Shown here: piece after piece, positions 12,441 to 24,100 of the stretch
Layout of the letters: the number at the start of each line of letters is the position of its first letter
How positions within the stretch are numbered: the first letter of the stretch is position 1
Source: Hydractinia symbiolongicarpus
Lineage: Eukaryota > Cnidaria > Hydrozoa > Anthoathecata > Hydractiniidae
Assembly: GCF_029227915.1 (NCBI RefSeq)
Contig: NC_079887.1
Location: forward strand, 8,928,001 to 8,992,000
Direction: 5' to 3'
DNA: 64,000 nucleotides
Notes under the pieces: generated by a model
Told to the model about the DNA's origin: nothing
The model's database searches: none
The model's input: only the letters and a program-made list of their open reading frames with translations
Position numbers and translations under genes: made by a program

Positions 12441-12659
12441 AAAAAACTATCACTTAAAACCACCAAAACTTTTCCAACTTGGATGGGCCTTTGGGTGGGT
12501 TGGTTAAATTTATTACTGCTCACTCAAGTTATTCCTTGTGCTTAATATTAGTATTAATGGGATCACAAAAGTGTTATTTAAAATCAAAAAAGTAAAGAGA
12601 AAGTAGCATAGTAATAGAAACGAAGATTGTGTGGAAAAAAACCTTTCAAAAAAGGCTTA

Positions 12660-13120
12660 ATTTTGCAGAAAAAGGTAACACTCAACAAAAATTCTGTGCT
12701 ATGATGAATATGCACAAACCTATGCCCCCCTCATCATTCGAGACTATGTTCAGTCTGCCAGGGAGTCAATGAACAAGGCAACCGAAGAAATCAGACAGAA
12801 TGCACTTCAGGAAGAATACAATAATAATACTGGTGTGGACGCAGTGGTCAGTTTCGATAGATCTTGGCAACGACGCGGCTATGCATTGCACAATGGTGTT
12901 GTAACTGCAATTTAGTCTGGAATATGCACTGACTTTGAAGTCCTGAGTAAGAACTGTAAAAGTTACAGTAATTGGGATAGGAAAAATGATACACCAGATT
13001 ACATTTGGACATACATGTGGAGAGATACCCACGATTGACCGATCAATCATACCGGAAGTTCTGGCTCAATGGCTCGAAAGTCAAGCGAACATGTCAAACA
13101 TAGAAGAAATTCATTAAGAG
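12660..13120 (+). pseudogene. Mutator-like transposase domain remnant
   Basis: The frame at 12766 reads VVSFDRSWQRRGYALHNGVV and then a stop (12912-12914), followed by DFEVLSKNC and, after more stops, SGSMARKS. The VSFDGxWQxRG pattern followed by a second catalytic block is typical of Mutator-like transposases of animals (recalled family knowledge). Upstream residues KPMPPSSFE lie in a different frame, so at least one frameshift and several stops have occurred. The element is non-functional. Confidence 0.55.
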
Positions 13121-14636
13121 CTATTAGAAAAGGTTTTGCTGACAAAAATACTGAAAAAGAAGGAAAAACTTATTCCAGTGGAGCTTTTTAAAGTATTTAT
13201 GTGTTATTATATTTGTATAAAGTTTTTAACTTTGATTTTCTTAGTTTTGATTTTTACGTGTTTTCAAATTTTCTAATTGCACAAAATTTTTAGCATAGGT
13301 TTCGTCAAAATATTTCAAATGTGCTAAAATTAAAATATAAGTGTTATAAGCATGTTTCACCTAGTAAATTATAGGTAGGTTATTGGTTTCAAAGATTACA
13401 GAAAATAACTAAACATTTTGCCGCCAATTATGAGTGATTGTCAAATTTTTTTATAATTTAAGAGGTTCAGAACATTTGCCAACATATTGTTGGCACGCTG
13501 TCTAATTTTATCACTATTTGGATATTTCATAGTTTAGATATCTTTGTTAGAAGGAAGTATGGTTTTTGGGCCAAAAAACTGATTATTGTTTGCATAATTA
13601 ATGACATGAAAATATTTTTTTGACAAAAATGTGTTTTATTAGTTATAACAATGTGTGTAAGGCCCATGAAAGGGCTGGAACAGATAAAATTTAATTATTT
13701 AAAAAAAGTCTTGTGTTAGAGGGTTATATACCACCCTAATTGTTTAAATTTACTTTTTTATTGCTGCTGTGGATTGCTGCTAACAATGTTAAGATATTCT
13801 GATTCCATTCTTGGCTAATGGCTGACCTTGACTACATATTTATGGACCGCAATCTGCAAGAAACCGATAGTGATATGCGTGTAAATGTTTATATATAATT
13901 CCATTCCAGTGCCCAGAATAGGGTGGTATTTGCCTTGCAAACTAATTTTGATTTGGCAAGTTGCCAATTTTTCTTGTACAATTTTAAGTTTTTTTAGGCA
14001 TTTGCATTCTGCTGTCATTTTTATATTGCTATTTTAGTGCTTAAATTCATTCTATATTTTACTTACACAGGTAATGGGTTAGACAAAGAGAAGGAAAGGG
14101 AAAGGAGTAAAAGAAAAAAGTAGCCTTAAAAAAAGGAAAAGAGGATGAAACAGCAAAAACTGAAAAGCTTGCTCGTCTGGAACATGTTGCATTATTGAAC
14201 GTGTAAAAACATGAATGCAATGCAATCTTATACCACAAGAAAAGAATTTGAAAAGATAATTATCCAAATTATCCGAATTAGTAAAACTTTAAAACACACA
14301 TTTGTTGGCAGTGGTGACTTTGGTGCAGTTGAAAGGAATGATAATGCAGGCACTCTCAGGGGGAAAACTTTCTCCACTTCCTTGACATTTATGATTGGTA
14401 ATGGAGCTGGTGGAGGAGTACTACAGCATGGTTACTTTTATTCTAAAAGTTTGCAAAGTGTCTTTGGAAATTAATCTCATGAGTATAATTTTACGGTTGC
14501 TTTTGCTACACAGACGTCGACCCTTTCATAACCCATAACTCTTAAAAGGCTTGTCCAAATTGTATCAAACTTGGCACACTTATGGTATGTCATGAAAGAA
14601 ACAAAATAACAGCAATAAATTCTTGCTTATGTCAGC
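13121..14636. other. Non-coding intergenic sequence
   Basis: AT-rich, with short open frames that show no codon structure. It contains a short palindrome GCCAACATATTGTTGGC near 13477 and a purine-rich, lysine-coding-looking tract at 14085-14165 that may be the tail of a decayed element. No gene is supported. Confidence 0.5.
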
Positions 14637-15185
14637 ACCTTTTCTGTGACGGCATCAAAAGCTTGAAATTTGTCTAACATACCTGTATGTGCTTAAAATT
14701 CAATTACTTAAGTTCTAGAGCGAATTTTTACATTCTAAATAAAAGTTATTTAACATATTTTCTGGTTTTTGGATAGTAAGAATGAAAGGTACAAAATTGC
14801 CCAAAAATCCAATTTTTCTCAATTGTTGGGTTAAATCCAAAAAAATTGGGTACAGATAAGTCATGTGACAAAATTTCTCAGAAAGATTTCTGTGACAAAA
14901 TAAAGTTGTCTTGGTAATCTTAAGTGCAATAGAAGTTGCAAAAGTGCTGGTGTTGGTCAAAATTATATGCATCAATACAGTACTAATTTTTCAATCTACT
15001 GCTAATTTTTAACTAGTTTTTAGGTCACACAGAACCAGTTAATATTATGATAGATGGCATAAAACATTGTCTATATTAGTTCAGTCAAAGCACCTGATGT
15101 GAATTGGACAACTTTTTGTACAAGAGCATAAACTATTTGGCATCACAATGGATTCAACATAATAAACTTCCACTTACAACAATTA

Positions 15186-18100
15186 TCACAAATCGCCATA
15201 TGTTATAAGGTTATCAAATCTATGCGAATGAGTACTGTATAAAGACTTCCTGTCATTTGTGACTACTGGTATTAAATCTTGACAAACTGCCCACCTAAAA
15301 AAATAAATTTAAGACACAATTGTTACAACTATTCTTTATATTAAAACTTCATTGTTCTACACAAACGAAAAAAATACCTGTAAGCAACATGTGTGGATGC
15401 ATCGTTATTACAACTGTTTACAGCATTTTCATACAACAAACAACCTGGTGTAAAGAAAAAAAATTGTATTATTATTATTATTATTATTAAACATAAAATT
15501 GGGTTCCATATTGTACAATGGTTCTTCGCCCTAAAATCAAATAAAGAAATAGAAAGAATAAGTACATACAATTTAGATAAATTATCAATAAAAACGGATA
15601 AAATCAGAAGTGAAGAGTACATAGAAACTGACTTAAAATCGCGTTAATGTAGAATGAAAAGCGTACGAATACAAAGGCTGATATTGAAACCTGGAATAGA
15701 ATGGAATATTGAAAAAGAAATCAAACAAGATTGGCAAAATAAAATCAAAAAGGAAGAGATTAGAATCAAATTGATAATGCACAAGCAAGAGCTTTGTCTC
15801 TATAAAATTGCTTTGCTTTGGAATAGAAACTATTTTTCTCTTTTATTTCTCTGACCGCCGAAGGAAGTTCATTATATATCTTCGCTTGGCTTTGGAAGGT
15901 TTTCGAGTCATTAGTGTGATCAATCATTGGACCTTGAGCATTAGATCGTAATGTTCTCCTGTGGCTGATGATTTTCAGTTTGAGGTAACCTGGCCAAAGC
16001 TCGTCGTTGATCGCACGATGCACCAGTTTAACAACATTAAAACCAATGTTTTCTCGAATTGTATAATAAATGTATCAAAAAGAAATAGTGATAACCCCTC
16101 CATGTTTTATATCAGCATAAAAACATGGCAACTGCCATCATTCTGAGCTGCGGGACATTTCAGTTATTACCAGAATGTGTAATAACTTTTTAGAAGAAAT
16201 GGTAAGGGATGGTGGATTTAAGGATATAAAGTGTCTAAACGTCTAGTGTTTGCAAAAGTCTTATCGCAGGAAAGAAAAAGACCACATTTTTAGCAGATAA
16301 GATGTAGTGGTAGCGCATTTAACTTGTAGCCATAAAGTTGCAGGTTTAAGTCTTTACTCCAGCACACTTTGAATGCAGGTTCGCTAGTCCATTTTGAGAC
16401 AACTCCTGACCATGACAAGGGTTGTGTGGGAGGAAAGCAAGGAAGAGCAATGCTATAGAGATCCCTGGTGAAAATGTAACATAGTTAACAGTCAAAGGAG
16501 AGAAAGAGCCAACCAAGGAGATGGAATCTTCATTTACTTTGAACTGATGTAACATACTTGTGTCTTACTCACCAATATAAATCCTTGATAATGAGTACGC
16601 AAAATCTCTGGCAGCTGATGATAAATATGCCTCATCTTTTCTATGAAATTCATTTGAAAAGTGCTGCATAGCATGGATGGCATTTGTCAAGACTTTATGG
16701 CTTTCTTGGAGAAGGTTATTGCTGTTGTGAGTTTTTGAAATTAATGTAAATGCGTCAGTAAACAAAGCCTTTAATGCCTAAAAAAATAGGTTATGAATAT
16801 TTATAAGGTATACTTTTGTTTCGCATTTGTTAAGGCTAATCCACAGGATTTCATTTAGGAATAATCCTGAGTTTCAAGACTATTAATCCCAAAGACGTTT
16901 AAGTGATTATAATTTCAGACAAAACACTCTTTTGAAAAATAAATTTAAAAAAAAATCACACATTAAGTTAATCAAGTGAACCCACTTTTTAATTTCAGCA
17001 TTCCTGCTGGAGTGGTTGGAAATAATTCTTGGTATGAACATAGCCAAACTCTTCTGTTAAGAATAATATCTTGTTGCGAGAAAAGAATTACCTCTCCCTC
17101 TGTCTTTGCAATAGATCTTAACACATCTAGGGATAATATGTTGGTAGTTCCTTCCCATATACTAAGAACCTATGAATAAAAATGTTTACTACATTGTTTA
17201 AAGCTTCTTGATACTTTTTATGATAGATTTAATTTGTGGCAAATATTTAAAGATTCCAGAAAAGAAATTTTCAAACCATCAAGATATTAAATATTACTTA
17301 AAATATCATGTTGCCAGATAGTAATAAATATTTCTTAAATATTAATGATAAAAGGATATTGACCCACTTGTGCATCTCTTAAAAAAACAGGTAGCCCGGT
17401 GTCCTCTAAGTATCCATGTCCACCAAAACTCTCTAAACCTTCCGATGCTGTCGAGACTGCCTAAACATAAAAGCACATATTCTTATTAAAAAAATTAAAG
17501 AATGGTAATACAGTAGTACCTCACGGTTAAACAATTTTGAACACATTTTTTTCCAGATTTTTAGGCAAAATCAAAATATTAATAACAAACTTTGGTTAGT
17601 CATGTGCCAAAACTGTGAAAAATAGATTGCTTTAATGGAAAAAAGAAAGGTGCAATTTGTACATTCTAACTAGCATCATTCATAATAAAAGTCACAATAT
17701 TATGTTGACTGTTGGAAGTTCACAGAAATGTAATGGCTGGTTTTGAGGAAATTTAAATATCTAAGCTTACAGGAGTATAAAAACTAAATAACTATACACA
17801 GGGTTAAAGATATATGATTGTTTAAAGTTACTAGAAACCACTTGTGGTCTTGCGATAGAGCATTTACTTTCAGTGCAAAGTGTTGTGAGTTTAAACTCTG
17901 GTTTAGTCCTTCAAAAAAACTAAACAACATAATAAATCCAAAAAATTTAAACCGGGTCATTTTCAAAAGGTATCTCCCATATTTTCCAATTTTTTTGATG
18001 CAAAATTGTCTTTGACACAAGTTTCTTCATTGAGGTTCAAGCATTTGCTTTGCTTGCATGGCTTTTATAGCTCAGAAGAGACCTTTTTAATACACCAGGT

Positions 18101-21100
18101 CCTGCTTGGCAAGACCCCCGTTGGCAACAGTACCATCCAGTGTAAATGATTGTAATAATAATAATAATGATAATAATTTTTTTTACCTGCTTTGCAGTGT
18201 ATAACTTAAGCAATGGTGTCAAAATCCGAAATACCAATCTTTCATAATCAGATGCTTTTTTGTTCTCCACTCTTCCGAGAAGTGATGAGACTTTCATCAA
18301 CATAACAAAACCACCTTGTTGTTCAACCTATTAATTGGGTTAACTTATGTACTGAATTGAACAACATATCAAATCAAGATTTTCATTTTATCAAAGATCA
18401 GTTATCCAGTTATAGACTAGTCTCGATTAAGTCCAAACACTCTTTCAGAACTGGGAGAAAAGATGAGTAATGTTGAGATGAGTATACCTTAATCTAAAAT
18501 TACATTTACTAATTTATTCTTTTAAACAGCACACTAGGAAGACGTGATCTTTAGTAATAGAAAATTTGGAATTTAAATTCGTTTAATTTAAAGCCTTTGT
18601 AAGTCTGCAAACAAATTTGAATCATTGTTATTTTTTATGTTTTTATGGTATTCTTTTAATAATGGCTTGTTTTAATGACCATACACTAACCAAATCATTG
18701 GATTTCTCATACTAACCGGTTTTTTGTACGAGTCAGTAATAAATTTACCTCCATTCTTGCTAATATTTGAACATGAACTGGATGGTTGCAAAGCTGTGTT
18801 CCAAATGCTGATCTTTTTCTTGCAAAATCTTTGCTTAAATTGAGTAACCTATAAAATAGAGGTAAGTTGCAGTGTAATTTTATAAAGTACTTTTTGATAC
18901 CTTGATATTGATACTTAAATGAATTACATGTTTAAAAATTAGATATCATCAGTTGTGAACACTGTCATGGAATTTTGACAAATAACATTGAAAACCGGAT
19001 TATTCTTGTGGAAAATTTTTCCTATTTTTTTAAAGGCTGTACCTCATTGGACTTAATAATAACAGGTTTTCGCATCGTACAACTTATCTACCAATATTTT
19101 AAATTTAAATATTAAAGGTTTTTTATATTTTTTTATAATTGTAATTATAACTCCTTAAAGAGAACCCGAGGTATAGAATGATATGATGGACTTATATTAT
19201 AGAGCTTAAAATGTTGGTTAACAAGGATTTTAAAATTTTTTAAAATGCTCTTTTCATTCTCAAGATATTCACATTTAAAGAATTTCAGATTTAATTATGT
19301 TGCATAAATTATGTCATATTTAAGTAATAGCAAACTTTGACATTTTCTATCATTAGTAATTTTAGACTTGGATGTGCATTCAAACTTTATTAATGCATAG
19401 ATATTATAAAAGTGAATTGATTAGCGTAAAATATTTTGCCAAAGTGACACTCGTCTGCTCGTCCCAGGCCTCTTACATTTTTTCTGAAGACTCAATAACT
19501 TGGGATCTGCATGTCGGTTTGCAATCAAGTTTTGTGAGTAAACATATTGCGCCTATACAAGCTTACCCATGTTGCAAACAAACAAGTGAACAATTAATTT
19601 TCCTCTTATTATCCATTTAAACGATTTCTAGCGACTCTAGAAAGTAAAAAAAAAGCAACCAACCTTCTCATGTTTGAGACAGCCATTACTGAATTGTGAA
19701 TTCGAGTTATTGTCAACATGGGAGATATAGATGCAATGCCTCTTCCAATTTCCGATAACTAGAAAAAAGTATACATTTGCTTAAGACAACAAAAAATTTT
19801 TAAAGCTAAAATAGGTTTTAACTTCACTGCGTGTCATTGAATATTGCAAGTTTGACTGAATGTTTATAGATACCCACTTAATCTTTTTTAAATATCTCTC
19901 AGTCTTTTCAAACATGCAAAAATAATTGCTTACTTGATATGCAGTCGCACCATCCAATATTAGTTCAGCCGTAGGCATTTGTCTTGTGCCAAGTTTCTTT
20001 TTTAATTTCTGTGAAAATAGACATAAATTTAAATATCAAATCCACAGATGAAATTAGCACATATTGTAGTCTTATCATCAAACTCACCTCTATTCTGATA
20101 CCATTTAAACTCTCATCCGCTTTTCTGGTTTCCAAATAAAACATTGTCAAACCTTTTGACCCCTAACAATAAATAAATAAAAATTGCATTCTTCTGGTCG
20201 GAATGTCATGTGGTACCAGTTTCAGATGAGGGAACACACAGACTTTTTATGGTAAAACTCTCACAGAAGCTTTGATTAAAAAACAACTACAATTATCTGA
20301 AGTAAAGTAAATCTAGTTTAGCATAAACAAATATTCTGTGAGAAATTTACCCACTGATTTTTGAAGAGGTTACCGCGTGAACAGCGTGTTTAATAATAGC
20401 TTCCTAAAAATGGGGACCTGTAATTGGTTCAAAAGTATCATAGGAACTGAAGAGGCTATCCTGGGTAAATAAATTCAATAATAATAATGTGATATTTGCC
20501 GACTGAGAGAATAAAAAAGATGGTTGCAGCTGGACACTGACACTATGAAAGCATCAAAGCTGGTTTTTAGTTAAATCACATCTTTCTTTTTGGATTGGAC
20601 AGAGATTATTAGCAGCTACAAGATGTGTCAAGTGGAACTCTCAAATTAATTCCACTTAACATCACCCCACCTCCTTTTCCACCCAACCTCCTTTAGTAAC
20701 TAAATGTTATTCATTTTCCAGGCTGTTTAAACCCTGCTGCCTTCTGCCACAGTTAATAGTATCAAACATTTGCTTCAACAATATAAAACAAACATACTTT
20801 TGTTATTCTCCCACTTTTATCAACGATTCTTGCTAATGTCAGACTCATGTTGGCATCTGTTGCTGATGTAAACCATTTATATCCATAAAGTTTATATGTG
20901 CCATCGGTTTGTGGCACAGCAAAGGTTTCGGTACCATTGCCTAAAATTTAAAAGTATGCAGTTTTTTGCAATCACAAGTCAGGTAACAACAGAATTGGCC
21001 AAATGCAGTGTGACCTGTTCTCCAGGTTGGCATCTGAAGAATCTGCAGGTTAGTCTGGTGACTTATAAAATTATAAGTTTTTCCCCCAAAAAGCAATTGT

Positions 21101-24100
21101 TAATTTGCGAATATCAAGTTTAAAATCAGTGGTTTGTATTTACTTTCACCATTCTTATTGCAAAATAATTTGGTGCATCCTCATTGGACTTAACTGCCAA
21201 AAAATAATTTATATGCATGGAGTATGATAGTTTGTAATAATTTTTAATCAATTTAACTCTCAGAGAAATATCTTAGCAAACATTTTCTAGACAAATCTTT
21301 GATTCACTCCTTTAAAATCAACATACCTACATCAGAACCTCCTTGTTTTTCTGTCATCCATTGACCAGATGTCCAAAAAACATTAGAATCGTTAGAAGTC
21401 AGATTGTCAAAAGCAGTAATAAAAGGTTCTCTTGATTCTTTCTGAAAGGTAAAACACTCAGAGATATAGTTCATGACGTGAGGGGTATTAAGTGTAACTT
21501 CTAAGTCCAAATTCTTAGGAACCAATCAAAGATTTTGAAAAAATCTACAAGTTCCTAGACCACTTTTAAAGCTTTTTCATATGAAATTAACTTGTTTTTG
21601 CACGAGGTAAGCTTTAGCCCTTTGCAAGGCACTTTTAAGTTTAAGAGCTAATAATTTGGAAAAGGGTGACTAATGTCATCTTGTGTGGGCAAGTAGATGG
21701 CCAAAACCAAAGTTGGGTTAATTCTATATAGTTTTAAAACCAATGTCTTTAAAAAAACTTAAAGCTCTGATATCTCCATTACTTTTTTTCAAAAACACAT
21801 GACACTATACTTTATATTTTAATCAGTGTTTCAAGCTTTATACGCTAGAGGTGATATTATTTAGTAGAGGCATGGTGAGTAACCATAAGTTTGAATTTTA
21901 AAACTTACCTTTAGAATGGATGCAGCACCATCTGTCATTGCTAGAGGGCACGAGTATAACCCACTTACAGGTGAAAATAAATACAATTTCGCTATTTGAT
22001 AAATGCGGCTAGAAAGAGAATAATAGTTTTTTTCTTATTTAGGTATTTGTCATCAGGAGAGAAAGATATTGAAATAAAGGTTGCATAATCTGGCTTATCT
22101 TTAAATACTTGCAAATCACGAAATGTCCACTATAAGAATCAAGGAAATCTCATCCACAAAGTTTACAACTTTTTTTTATTTAAAAACACATTTCTATGAA
22201 GTATTTGTTTTCAAAAGCTTCATAGAAGTTTATTTAATGTGTTTTTAAATAATAATTAATTTTTGGTTTTTTTTAACATAAAAATTTATTTCTTAATCTA
22301 TTAATGATACATAAGGGATCGTCTCAAAATGTTCGTATGTTTTTTTTGTATAATTATACGAACGCTACAAAGTACTTCGTTTCGTGTAACGCATGTCATA
22401 CGAAGTGCTTCATTAAAAATAAAAAATGTAAACGAAGTTTATACGAACTTTTTTAATATATGATACGAAGTTAAACAAAGTTTTTTTATCGTACAAAATG
22501 AAATGATACGAACTTTGAACAAAGTAAATTGCTATACGATCCTGAAACGAACTTCAAAAGTACGTGCGTAATTGCGCATAATTATTTCAATAAGAAACCA
22601 GAAACAAAAGAATTTAACGATTTTTTTAAAAGACGAAAAAGAAATGATACGAACTTTAAACGAAACCAGAAATAAAAAAAGTAAAATATACGAGGTCGAC
22701 TTCTTTGAAAAGACTAGTAAAATTGCATATTTATAGGTTCAATCTACACAATCTAAGGCGATCTTTTCGCTTTAAACGATCCTGTTTTCATGATTTTTTA
22801 ACGATCTACGGCGATCTTTTCGTTTTCTACGATCCCGTTTTCATAATTTTTAAACAATCTAAGATGATCTTTCCGTTTTCTACAAACCTGTTTTCATGAT
22901 TTTTAAACGATCTACGGCGATCTTTTAGTTTTATACGATCCCGTTTTCATGAATTTTAAACGTTCCACAGCGATCTTTTCGCTTTCTACGATCCTGTTTT
23001 CATGATTTTTAAACGATCTACGGAGATGCTTTTGCTTTCTACGATGCCGTGGAGACGATCCATAAAGACCTTAGATAATAAATTCAATTAAAATAAACGA
23101 AGTTAGTATAACGAAACGAACTTTATAATTGTTGAAAAAATTTCAATATAAAACTATAGATAATAGTCCAATTATAATAAACGAACCTCGTATAAGCAAA
23201 TTTTTATATGAACTTCTTTAAAAATGATACGAACTACATACAAACTTTATTTTAAATGATACGAACTTTATACAAACTTGTAATTTTGATGATACGAAAA
23301 AGTTCGTATTAAAAATAAAATGATACGAAAGATTTAATAAATCGATACGAAGTTTTTTATACAAATTATACGAACTACGTACGAAGATTTTGAGACGGTC
23401 CCTAAATACTAATAAAAGTAGTCCTTATAGATGCTGTTATAGATGTTAATTGGAAAAAAAACACTTATTTACGACATTGCAACAGATAAAATGTATTATA
23501 TCCATACAAAGTTTAAAATTATTATCCTCTTACTTCCTTTTATTTGGTTTTTGTTAAAAATAATGACATTTACAAAGTTTCAAATATATGCAAGTCTGGA
23601 GGAAGTATACAACTAGCCTGGAATGTGTGTACATACCTCCATTCCTCATAATTATTGTCATATGGAATGGATATCAATTTCTCTTTAGCTGCGATATCAT
23701 GAAGGGATTTCCAGGACGGATGCATAATAATGTTGTCCACTCGTTTTCCCCAAGCATCGTATTGTTCCAAAACTGGTTCATTACAACATACATTATTATG
23801 ATGAGCCAGAATTTCACCTGATACAGATTCTCCGAAATTTTGTAGATCCACCTCAATATCATTAAATACCTGAGAGGTGGAGACAGGTGTTAAGTGCCAA
23901 GTCATTTTTAAATAAAGTACAACAGTCATCACCAACATAGTCTTCATCATTTTTAGCTTAACGTCTACTTTCAATGTTAGCATGGTTTAGACAAGCATAC
24001 AATAATTTTGCTAAACGCTTTACTGACCAATTTCTTTTAATGAAAACATTAAAAATAATATCACAGCACTTAGGATAATAGGATAATAGAACAGTATTGC

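Larger units (their letters stand above)
7938..22573. repeat. Complete unit of the 14,636-bp tandem duplication
   Basis: If the left copy ends at 7937 and matches up to 22573, one unit is exactly 7938-22573. Its first 6.7 kb (7938-14636) should then be repeated immediately left of the window, which cannot be seen here. The unit's right end falls inside the inverted-repeat element at 22315-23402, and the left copy also stops inside its version of that element. The sequence changes sharply at 7938 to unrelated DNA. Confidence 0.8.

Noticed and set aside
21134-21197. Candidate exon of the AidB-like gene between exons 4 and 5 (acceptor TTGGCAG, donor near GTGAAAGT or GTAAAT)
   Set aside because: Exon 4 joins exon 5 (20798-20940) directly in phase and with family-like sequence. 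The extra peptide would interrupt a conserved block.
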